Origin: Scenedesmus sp. ARA3
Taxonomy: Eukaryota > Chlorophyta > Chlorophyceae > Sphaeropleales > Scenedesmaceae
NCBI GenBank assembly: GCA_004335835.1
Contig: RWJK01001013.1
Span: forward strand, 78,314 to 142,313
Length of the DNA stretch: 64,000 nucleotides
Direction of reading: 5' to 3'
The notes under the pieces were generated by a model. The model was not told where the DNA came from and searched no databases. It saw only the letters and a program-made list of their open reading frames with translations. Every line of letters begins with the position of its first letter. Positions within the stretch are counted from its first letter, which is position 1. Positions 22,601-32,516 of this stretch are shown piece after piece. Position numbers and translations under genes: made by a program.

Positions 22601-24000
22601 CTCGGAACCAAGCATGCAGGTGTTGCAGCGAGTTCATCCGCTCTGCTGCGCTGGCAACTGCAAGGCAGGGTGAGCAAGCAATGTCGACTCACCTCTTGTA
22701 CATGTGCGCTGCTCCGCTGGTCCAGCTGAGCCTGCAGTGCCGCTCTCAGGTTGGGAGCAGCAGCATCCTGCAGCCCATGATGCACGCACGCAGCACGCTC
22801 AGTTTGTGATGTGCGGAAGCAATGCTGCATCGACCAGCAGTGCCAGACATAGACAATAGGAGGCACTGCAACTGTACGCAGTTTGTTGCTATGTCACACA
22901 GCTGCTGCCAAGGGAGTGCAAACCAGAGCAGGCAGCTGGGCAAGGTGCTGCTGGTGTGCAAGCATAGATAGATAGAGGGGTTACATGGTGTGCAAGCATA
23001 CTTGTTTGGACCCAGCAACTATATTGAGGAGCTGTGCTCACCTGCTGCTGGGCATGCTTCAGCACAGGGCAGCTCAGCTGCAAGTAGGCGCCAGCCTTGC
23101 AGACTGCACGGCAGGAATGAAAATTGGCTGTGTGGGTTTGCTGTAGTACTGCTGTGTTGGCGTGACCATGCTGTGTAACAGGCTTGGGGATGCAGTACGT
23201 GCGCAATTTGGATGCAACTGTGCGGGTGTGCACTCAACGTAAAGTTCACAAAGCCATACCGGTGCTGGGGTGGTTCCAAGCTGCTGGTGGTGCACCAGAT
23301 GCTCCACAAAGCCATTCTTTGTGCTGCCCAAACTGCCCGGAACACGATCTCCGTGCACAGCAGCGCACTCACCCAGCGGGTCCAGCTCTTGCACTAGTGC
23401 TGTGACCTGGTTGGGCGGGGTCACCGAAATACCAAGCTGCAATGGCACTGTGCCTGTCTGGCGCTCCGCTGCTCTTGTAATCGCTCCAAAGGCTGATGCT
23501 GCCACTTGCACATGAGGCACATGATCCTGCGACGGCAATAGAGCGCCACTAGGTGGGGCTAGTGCAATATCAGCTAGTACTTGTGGGAAGAGTGCTGCAA
23601 GGCGGTCAAGTGTTGCTGCCTAAGTTGCCATGCTGTGCACATGCCACTGTGCAAGGCATGCTGGGCATATACGACATACAGAATGCAGCGAACAGCATAC
23701 TGCATCGTCTGGCACAGGGTGTGCAGGGTGCCTCACTTGTGTGTTGATCAGCACTTGAGCCCCTGCAGGTGTCCTGTCCCAGAGGTACCTCCTGCTGGAA
23801 GGGAAGCGCAGCCCTCTTGGGCCTTGCATGCCACTGTGCACAGCTGCTGCTGTACTACTGCTGTACAGCGCGCCTGGCCCGCTGCTACTGACTTGGCTGG
23901 CAGCTGGCAACAGCAGAGCCCCTCCCGATGGTTCTTCAGCATTCTTCGGAAGCTGCTGAGGCTTGAAGAACGCGGACCTATTGGAGCTGTCGTGCATCAT
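17274..24000 (-). CDS. STIL: STIL/Ana2/SAS-5-like centriole assembly protein
   Basis: Nine minus-strand exons: 24000-23737, 23619-23373, 23103-23042, 22767-22693, 22437-22258, 21967-21905, 21645-21483, 21264-18872 and 18608-17274 (stop). They join in frame into about 1593 residues. The N-terminal 375 residues follow the animal STIL N-terminal domain block by block: LRFPSSRRYLWDRTPAG, then GFLSMDQARSLLPLEATD, then VYSMPLVGVWVKG with ACLRFTFSSLLADRAV, then KCYEVCPSD. STIL/Ana2 recruits SAS-6 to the procentriole under PLK4-family kinases. Exon 8 and most of exon 9 are disordered, Gln/Ser/Ala-rich sequence. The exon 8-9 junction (GEVQQLRQE then LMRLQQQLR, near residue 1149) forms a short coiled coil like the one STIL uses to oligomerise. 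The C-terminus ends in an acidic Ser/Asp run and EFEERLMAKYGL. I did not find a clear STAN motif by eye. Confidence 0.8.
17919..17954 (-). repeat. CAG/CTG microsatellite coding polyglutamine
   Basis: About twelve CTG units on the plus strand encode a Gln run in the last exon of the STIL-like gene. Similar shorter runs occur throughout exons 8 and 9. Confidence 0.9.
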
Positions 24001-24871
24001 GTCAGCAGTTTGAAGTTGCCTACCACTTTTCGCTGCACATCCGAGTCAGGCCCGAATCAAACGAGATCAAAATGTTTCTCGAAGCTGTTGTGGACGCGTA
24101 AGCGCAGCAAACAAAACTAAACTCATGGCGCGTGAAGTCTGCCTTGCGTATGCTGATGGTTTCGGCCTTGAGTTAGAGTATCATCATGGTTAATATTGGT
24201 TTATCGGTCAACAGTAACGCATCGCAGCTGCTCTTCGCAAGTAGCAGAAGGACAGCAGCAAGTGCACTGCTGCAGTGCTAGCAGGTCGTATGGGCCTTCA
24301 ACGCATCAACAGTGTGCTGCAACAAGAGACACAGCCAGCCAGTCATACTCACCAACCACCCACTGGTAAAAAGCGCTCCAGGCCTGGCACCCCAGCTGGC
24401 GTCACCAGGCGGTTCAGGGCAGCATGGCGACAATGACGAACGTGCTGAGTCAAAGGGTGACGCACACCAAGCACTGGATGACATAACACAAGGAGTCAAT
24501 GTGACACGTAACTTCGCTGACAGCTTCGTCAACCCAGCGGCAGCCTTGCAGCACCTGCCTTGTTCTAAAAACACCCCAGCCCAGACCTTCACGCTCAGCC
24601 AGGTGGCACCTGCTTGCGACAATCATCGCCCCAACAACCATATGCATCATGCTGCAGTCATCAAGCATAGGATATTTTAATCGTGTGTGCATATACATGC
24701 ACACTGCCACTGAAACCATCTTTCTCGTGCGGCTCTCACAGCCTGCAGCGCTGTGGGCCGGCCAGCAGCTGCAGAGCCTGCCAAGCACAGCTGTTATACG
24801 ACAGGTGTTGCTCCTGCTGCTGTTGCTGCTTGTCGCTGCTGCGGTACATCACTGCCACCCGCCTCCAGGCA
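24001..24871. other. Intergenic between two minus-strand genes
   Basis: This should hold the promoter of the STIL-like gene and the 3' UTR of the profilin-like gene. A plus-strand open frame at 24312-24680 has hydrophilic, protein-like composition (for example HGDNDERAESKGDAHQALDD) but no recognised family and no convincing exon partners. Confidence 0.45.
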
Positions 24872-25902
24872 TCACTTGGCTTTCAGATGCTGCTCGCACA
24901 GCTGCTGCAGGATGGGCACCATCCGTGCTGACAGGTTGGGCATGCTGCAAGCAAACACGCAGGAAACGAAGATTTCAGCAGAGCATCGTGCTGATGTGAG
25001 GTCACTGCGGGGTATTGCAAGGTTGCCTGGATACCTCAGGAATGTATCTGGAGTCGGGCTGTGACCACAGTGGACAACAATACACAGGATATTGCAAACC
25101 CTGACCCAATCCACAAGCAGAAGCTGTGTGAGCCATCACCGCTGTCACCTGCTGACACATTGTGTAGGTGCTTATGTAGAGGCTCACTTATACGTGATGA
25201 CGCCAAAGCAGGGCTGCCCGCTCAAGCCCTGCTGCACCATGCACAGCGCTGCGCCCACGCTGGCCTCCGGTGCACAGCCCATGGTGCGGCCATACGCCAG
25301 CGGTGGGTGGAACCTGTGCACCTGCAGCAGAAAGACAGATGCGTTTGCCACCCCCGCCGTGGCAATGCTGATGCGCGTGGTATGTCACTGCTGCTGCTGC
25401 TGCAGCTGGCATGCCACGAAGCTGCACTGACAGCAGCTGCTTTCACATGGCTATTTCAAGGCTAGGCTGCAATGGATGTGGCAAGAGAATACAGCTAAAA
25501 CTGCAGAGCATAGCATATGCATTGCAAATTTGTCTGTGACCAGAGCTGCATGAAAGGCGAAAAACATAACTGGCCGCTCTGCTGCTGCTGGTACTGCACC
25601 GCACCTCGTATCTCTGCCCATCTATTGTCATGCCATTCTTGATAGCACTGTCTCTGTCATCCAGCACTTTTGAAAGTGACTGTAGCTCTGCTGGTTGTGG
25701 CTGCAGCACACCAGACAAACGTACCAGCATCAGCTTGGCTATGCATGCACAGAGCAGGGCAGGCAGAGCAACAGGCCACACACAGCAGCAGGTGCAGTAC
25801 CTGGTAGTTTGCTGCTAGAACCGCGCCAGACTTGTCAAACAGTACGTATTTGGCGCAGTCCCTAAGCGTGTCCTTGGCGATGCTGCTCAGATCGCTTGTC
25901 AT
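24872..25902 (-). CDS. Small profilin-like protein (134 aa)
   Basis: Four minus-strand exons: 25902-25801, 25700-25605, 25321-25188 and 24944-24872 (TGA). They join in frame into 134 residues. The order of elements resembles the profilin fold. An N-terminal helix (SIAKDTLRDCAKYVLFDKSG) leads to a strand (AVLAANYQ). Next come a helix (PAELQSLSKVLDDRDSAIKN) and the strand pair GMTIDGQRYE and VHRFHPPLAYGR. The rest is a central strand region and an amphipathic C-terminal helix (NLSARMVPILQQLCEQHLKAK minus its ends). Length and secondary structure agree with profilin. The classical N-terminal Trp-Tyr signature is missing, so actin or polyproline binding is not assured. Divergent profilin-4-like proteins are the nearest match I can suggest. 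The existence of the gene is much surer than the family. Confidence 0.7.
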
Positions 25903-26258
25903 CGTCCCCTCCTGCTGGTGCTTCAGGCACTTCGCATGTCAACAGCTTGGGTGCGCAAACTTGCGATGGCTCTGAACTACACGGAAAATCGCACTTCTCC
26001 TAGGCAGGTTTGACGAGCTGTGAATCAAGGCAAGAAGGAACTGTGCTATAGCACTTCACGTACTGCAGCTGGTGTGAGCAGTGATGGAGGTTGAAACTGT
26101 GTTGGCCACGGGGACCCACGTAGGAGGCGTCGCTGTTACAACCTTACGATACAGCAGGCCAAGACACTCGCCCCGCCGCCAACACATATGCATCCTGGTG
26201 TTTGCAAGGTGGTTCAGGGTGTAGCTGGCACATGACGCAGCGTCATGACATGCCAGCG
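25903..26258. other. Intergenic spacer
   Basis: 356 bases between the start of the profilin-like gene and the stop of the nucleotidyltransferase gene, both on the minus strand. Presumed promoter of the former and 3' UTR of the latter. Confidence 0.5.
26136..26140 (-). promoter_or_regulatory. Candidate algal poly(A) signal TGTAA
   Basis: TGTAA on the minus strand, about 120 bases after the stop of the nucleotidyltransferase gene. Confidence 0.35.
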
Positions 26259-26779
26259 TCATGACGTGCCAGCGCGTTGATGCTGCTGCAGAGTAGAAGC
26301 CGCCTGCTCCAACATGTCCAACCCAGCACCAGCAGCTCGCAGCACAAGGTGCACCATATACTGCTGGCTCATCAGCCCACTACTGCGCCCAAAAGCAGCT
26401 TCACTGTGCTTGTGTGCACCCCTGCTGTCCTGCGGCCACCCTGCTGCTCCTGCAGCAGCTGCAAAGCCATCCATGTCTGCCTCCCTGCCTTCGCTGCTTG
26501 CCAGTGCTGCCGCCAGCAGCATAGCATTTGGAGAAGGTATGTGGCCAACCGTGCCAGCTGCAGCAGCCTGTGCTGCAGCGGCCTGCTGCTGCTGCTGCAT
26601 GAAGCGCTTGTACTGTTTGTTCGTGCGGGGTGGCGGCATATGGCTCAGCCAGTCGTCCTGGCAATCATGCTCAGACTGCTGCCAGCCACTGCTGCTGCTG
26701 CTGCTGCTGCTGAGGCTTCTGGTTACGCCTGCATCAATTGGCTGCTGCACTGCAGGACCTTGGCTTGCTGTACCATGTC

Positions 26780-26823
<44 letters not shown>

Positions 26824-27346
26824 AGATGACTGTGTGGCCTGCTGAGCCCTGCATGGTGGTGCTGCTGCTTGTGGTGCTGCTTGTGCTGCCGCCTCCTGCA
26901 CTGCCTCACATGGGAGACCAGCAGGCCGGCTGCTGTCTGCGGCGTGTGGGCCCCAAACAGAGCACTGTCAAAGTCCGAGGCCTGCTGGACTGTGCACACC
27001 TGCAACACATAGCACACGGGTACCGCAAGGTTGGACACGGACAGAAGGGCGATGATATACCAAATCTATGGGGAAAACGGACTGTTGGCAACTGCACAGA
27101 TCAATTGTCAAGTCGGTACTGCCAGCCATGTGAACTGCAGTTGCAAGGGGCTGCCACACAAGTATAGCAATTTGTTTTGCAGAATTCACTGTGGGACCGC
27201 GGTTCCAGTGCAACACCACTTTGCACAGTTTCTGACTGAGCCGCAAGCTCACCTGTGCAGCCAGGAGTGCCGCCTGCTCTCGCAGCACCTCCTCAAATGC
27301 AGCACCCTGCAACAGCTGCAGCGCTGGACCCTGCAGACTGATGCCA

Positions 27347-27378
<32 letters not shown>

Positions 27379-27576
27379 GGTGCTGCTGCTGCTGAATGCG
27401 CGTGCCAGCTGCCCTTGCCGCTGACATGTAGAAGAAGTGCCATGCATGCTGTGCAAAGTCAAGTCCGCTAACGATTGGTGCTGCTGCTGTTGCGCTTGCT
27501 GCACCTGCTGCTGCAGCAGCAGCTGTGAAGCAAACACCCCACCCAGGTCTGGCACCTGCTGCTGCTGCTGCTGTTG

Positions 27577-27607
<31 letters not shown>

Positions 27608-28195
27608 AGCTGTAGATGCTGCTGCAGCTGCTGCACTGCCTCCCTCATCACCTCAACTGCCAGAGGTGCAGTGAGGCAGGCCAGCACCACCTCTGCTGCT
27701 GCAGGAAGCTTCACACTGGTGTGCTGGTCTAGCACCTCTGCTATGCGCAGCAGCAGGTTCCGCTGCTGCTGCCATCCTGACTGTCGCCATGCTACATCCT
27801 TTAGCTGCTGCTGCGTTTGACTGGGCTGGCACGTCTCTAGGAGCTGCCCCAGCTGTGACCCTGCAGCAGCATCAGCAGCATCAGCAGCTGCAGGAGGTTG
27901 TTGTACATGCATCGCCTCCTGACTGCTGCTCTGCTGCTTGCTGCTGCAATCAACGCCACTGCTGCTGCTGCTGCCGTATTGCTGCGCGTCATGCCACCTT
28001 GTGAGGTACGCATGGTGCAGTGGCAGGAGGTGGCGCATGAGCTGCGTCTGCTGCAGCAGTGCCAGTGATGGTGCTGCTGCACCAAAGGCCAGCATTGCCA
28101 TGAGTTCAGCTGTCAGGCGCGTTGAGTTGAGGGTGGTTGCCAGGTGTGCATGGCTTTGGAGGGCAGCAGCAGTAGCAGGCTCCAGCTGAAGGCCT

Positions 28196-28242
<47 letters not shown>

Positions 28243-30532
28243 CGTTGCAGCAGCAGCAACAGGAGCATGTCAGTTACAGGCTGCTGCTGTGGGTAGCTTC
28301 TGGCCCTGGCATAATCGGGCATGCCGTACCCCCTCTGCACACCAACCACGCGCTGTGCATGCAGTCAGCGTCCTTCCTTGGAGTTTTTTAAAAGCAACCT
28401 TTCAGCTGACACACACAGCGTTCGCCTGCGCTTTCGCCTGTGCTTTCGCCTGTGCTAAGCACATCACCTGCCCTGTACGTGCAAACACCCTGGCACACGC
28501 ACAGCACGCGTACACACAGCAAAGAAGACCAAGGCCAGAACCTCACCTGCCCTAGCTGCGCACCGCACAGCACGAAGCAAGCGTGCAGGGTCTGCTGTGA
28601 ACTTGGCCGCAGGGTCCCCTACGCAGCGCAGCAGCTGCTGCCTGGCATCTGCCACACCCCCCACATAGTCAAACAGCACTGCCTGGAAGGGATCATACAG
28701 CAGCGCATTGACTGTGAAGTCCCGCGCTGCTGCGTCTGCGCGGCGCGCGGCAGCCCAGGACTGCTGCTGCTGCTGCATGTGCGGCAGCACACTGCTGCGC
28801 CTGCCGCGGCCGGGCTGTGACAAGGAATGGCACAATGAAATGCGGCGGTGAAACATGTCAGCATGAGTTTGGTATGAGCAGCGCATTTGATACAGTCCGT
28901 ACTGACTGCACTGTGGCCAGTGGGTGATATCGAGCTTGCAGACAGCTGCAAATGCTACTGTACATCCCACAGTGTGTCTGCTGACTGTCACATCACAGTG
29001 GCACTCAAACACACATGACATCACAGCAGCACTTGAAGCCTGACAGTTGAGTAGGGACTTGGAAGTACAGGCAGATGCATCCTGCCCAGCAGTCAAGCAA
29101 ATGCCAAACCCCACATGCCCTCACAGACCGCTTACACTACTGCTGCAGCTGTCAGCAACTAGACTCATTGCAGCGCCAGCCCCCGAGCAGCCATGCACAT
29201 AATCCATCACGCACTCGATACATATGCATACTGCAGTGCTGCAGCGCTGCAGCCACACTCACCGCTGCACCAGCTCCCAAGCAGTGCTCCGCAACATCTG
29301 CAGGCACGCCCGCACTGCCACCACCAGCAGCAGCAGCAGCAGCAGCAGGCTGCCAGGCGCGTGGCGGGCGTGTGTGCATGCTGCTGAGCTCCAGTTTGAG
29401 CCCTGGCAGCTCCAGCTGGCAGATGGGGAAGTTTTGGCCGATGATGCGCGCATTGCGGAACAGCGCCTTCACCTGCGGCAGCAGGCAGCAATGGAGTGCA
29501 GCTGTTGGAACCGAGCAGCAAGCAGCTAGCACAGGCGTTCAAGGCGCCCCTGCTGCAGCTGCGCTGTCTCATCTGAGCTGTCAGCTTGACTGGCTATCCA
29601 CTGCTCAGCAACAATCTACATAACCTGTCTGCTGCTGGTCAGTACAGTACAAGTACTGTTACAAGTGCTGTTACAAGTGTTTTTGCAAGCAATGTTGCAC
29701 AATCCACGCACTTGCTTCAGCTGTGCGCTGGTGAGGATGTCATAGTCCTTGGGTTCGCCCCGCTGCAGCAGCAGGTCGCGCACTGCACCACCCACCAGCA
29801 GCACCTCATGGCCTGCAGGACAGGCAGCAAACATGTGGCACAAGAGCATGTCAGCAACAGACGCGCAGCAGCAGGCCGCGCACAACAGCACCTCATGGCC
29901 TGCAGGACAGGCAGCAAACATGGGCATGTTGCGGAACAAGCAGTCCAGCACCAGAGCTGCAGCAGCGGGCCGCGCACAGCACTGCGCACCAGCACCACCT
30001 CCTGGCCTGCAGGACAGGTAGCACGGGGCCGATACATGCGCGGTTTGACTAAAACTGTGATTAGTGCTGCTGTGTTCAGTGCGCCAAGCCGCTCCCTTGC
30101 GCTCCTGACGGCATGGGAACATGGAGGCTTGCTCTGTGTCAAATTGCTGTATTGCTGCAGCTGCGTTGCTGCATGCAATATGCAACTTGCTCGACTGCAT
30201 GACCGTTCCTGCAAGGTGTTGCTGCTGCAACATTACAAGCTGGCTGTATAACAGAACACCACAGTTGCAGCAGATTCTTGAGAGCCACACTCACCTGCTG
30301 CTCGCAGCGTATGCAGGCACTCCCACACCGCGCTTGGAATTGCTGCTGCTGTAATTGGATGCTGGTCATCTTCATAGCAAACTGCAGCAGCTGGTTTGCC
30401 TGGTGTGCTGCTGCTGTTGTGTCTTTGCTGGTGCCATGCTGCTGGCCTGGTGCCTGTGCTGCGGCAGGTGCTGCTCCTGATCAGTAGCAGCTTGAGCACG
30501 TGAGGGGCAGCAGCCCCCGCCTGAAGCTGCAT
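26259..30532 (-). CDS. Class II poly(A) polymerase / tRNA nucleotidyltransferase family protein
   Basis: Six minus-strand exons: 30532-30295, 29812-29712, 29472-29263, 28814-28547, 28193-27253 and 26999-26259 (stop). They are in frame throughout, about 832 residues. The N-terminus is Arg/Ser-rich and may be an organelle-targeting peptide. The catalytic head follows: HEVLLVGGAVRDLLL, the metal-binding DYD in GEPKDYDILTS, and NARIIGQNFPI. Next come ARDFTVNALLYDP, DYVGGVADARQQLLRCVGDP and FTADPARLLRAVRCAAR, with LNSTRLTAELMAML and LMRHLLPLHHAYL in the helical body. These are the defining motifs of the bacterial PcnB / CCA-adding family, which adds A or CCA to RNA 3' ends. Sequence alone does not say which. 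The C-terminal half (exon 5 end and exon 6) is a long Gln/Ser/Ala-rich extension with an isolated MPPPRTNKQYKRFM block. It lies head to head with C53. Confidence 0.88.
26781..26822 (-). repeat. CAG/CTG microsatellite coding polyglutamine
   Basis: About fourteen CTG units encode a Gln run in the last exon of the nucleotidyltransferase gene. Confidence 0.9.
28195..28241 (-). repeat. CAG/CTG microsatellite at an intron acceptor
   Basis: About fifteen units. On the coding strand it reads (CTG)n ending in CAG directly at the exon 5 acceptor (28194) of the nucleotidyltransferase gene, replacing a normal polypyrimidine tract. Confidence 0.9.
29813..30070 (-). repeat. Two decayed upstream copies of nucleotidyltransferase exon 2 in intron 1
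   Basis: The acceptor and 5' part of exon 2 (functional start 29812) recur with starts near 29899 and 30006. Each copy has TGTCCTGCAG followed by GCCATGAGGTGCTG or GCCAGGAGGTGGTG. The third copy still reads as a protein (GQEVVLVRSAVRGPLL) but has lost the essential Gly-Gly and the Asp of GGAVRDLL. Neither copy reaches the DYD motif, so they cannot replace exon 2. Confidence 0.8.
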
Positions 30533-30958
30533 CAGTTCAGCAGCTTGTGTACGCGCATCACAGCCCCGGTGAAGAAGCTTAGTCTGGGGGTGAGTGAGTG
30601 TAGCAGTAGCAGCAGGACAATCACTCGGGTGTGTCTTGGCTAAGGATGTCGTGAGCCGTCTCCATCAGCTTTTTAATATGTTGAGCAGCATCGATCTTGT
30701 AATTCGTGCTGGTTTCGGTGCTGACAATTACAACCTCAGGTCAGTGACAAGCGGTACGCACTTTCCACTCTGACAGAAAGCCTTTCAGGGTCTCCTGCAA
30801 TCTTTTATTAAACAAACGTTTACTGTCTGTAGCAACGTCACGATTTCTGCTTGCGAAATCTGGCTGTCTTGAAGCCGTTGCACGCTTCTGTCTTGCTGCT
30901 GCTGCTGCTGTCCATTGTGCCCTTCACGAATTAGCAGCAATCGTGTGCCTGCACCAGG
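30533..30958. promoter_or_regulatory. Presumed bidirectional promoter
   Basis: Only 426 bases separate the start codons of the nucleotidyltransferase (minus) and C53 (plus). No TATA box is evident. A short CTG run lies at about 30893-30912. Confidence 0.45.
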
Positions 30959-32435
30959 ATGTCAACTGCCTCATCGGACCCAAGAATCGCTAGGAAAACA
31001 GGGGAGGGCTATGACAAGCCAAACGCAGATCAGGAGCTGCCCATTGACATCAACTACCAGAAACTGCCTGAATGGCTGGTGCGTGCATCATTATCCCTTG
31101 CAAGCCGCACGCTGTTCATGCACTCTCCGTGCTACTTGGGCAATGTTCCTGGCAGCTAAGCATAAAGCTGTCTCCTTGGGGCACTCCTGCCAGCAGCCTG
31201 CTTCCTCCAGCAAACTGCCAACAGCAGCAACCGCTACAGCACTTGCCATACTGCTGTCCTGCAAACTTCCCACAGGTTTCCCGCCAAAAGCTGCCAGCGG
31301 ACTGGCACAAGCGCCTGGAAGCCATCAAGTCAAAGATCAGTGAGGCAGAGAAGGAGCTGCCACCAGGGCTGCTGAGTCAGCTGCCTGGTCCTGCAGATGC
31401 ACCTGTTGACTATTTCAGGGCACTACAGATCCGCGACAAGCTTGCGGAGAGTGGCGAGCGCACACTTTTTGGCGGCCTCTCTGGCCAAGCAGGAATCTGG
31501 GACAAGATTGTGAAGGCGTATGAGAACGGGGGTGAGCAGCAGCAGCACCAGCAGCAGCAGCGGATGTGGTTGTATGACGCCAGCAGCTACACTGGCAGCC
31601 ACAAGACGTTGTGGCTTTGCAGGAGCTGCCATGCAGTTTTATGCAGTGGCAGCAGAGCACTAGCAGCTACTGTTGCAGTGGTGGCAGACAGCATAATGAT
31701 CATGATGCGCGGGCCAGCAGGTGTGGCAACATCCACTGCTTGCGAGCACTCGTGTTGCAGATGTTCAGTTCAAAAGGTGTTTTCTTCTGCCGCAGCTTGC
31801 GGCTGCCTCACAACACTGCTGCATCAAGCTGCTTCATACCTCTTACAATCGCCGTGTGTCATGCCACGCTGCTGCTGTTCCTGCAGGCGTGTTTGTTGGC
31901 GAGGCTGCGCAGACGATGATCCAGAACGTCGACTATGAGATTCCCTACCTGCGCAAGCAGATGGCCAAGTGCAACCAGCAGATGGCAGACGCAGACAGGC
32001 GGCACGCAGAGTACAGCCGCAGCGCTGTCACCTGCGCGAACAACTACAAGAAGGTGGGCACCTCTCGCCTCTCCCAGAGCCGCTTGAACTACAGCAGCAG
32101 AAGCAGCAGTGGCACAACAGGCGTACAGCATCCTTCAGCAGCATTTCAACACATGCGTGTCCAAATGCTGCTGGAGGCAAGTGTGCAGCAGGGCAAGCTG
32201 CTCTCGCACCAGCCGTGCGGCGCATGCACTGCTCAGCTGTTGTCCCGCCCTCCACCTGCTATTCACACACTGCGACCTGGAGGGTTGCTTTGATGCACAG
32301 CAATGATTGTTGGCAGGAAAGAGACAGGCGGTAGCAGCAGTCGCACAAGTAGCTATGGGTCCTGCAGCTAAAGTCTTCATATCAGATGCAGCTGTTATTC
32401 ATATGCTGTGCACTCTGCCGCCTGCTGCCTGCCTG

Positions 32436-32516
<81 letters not shown>

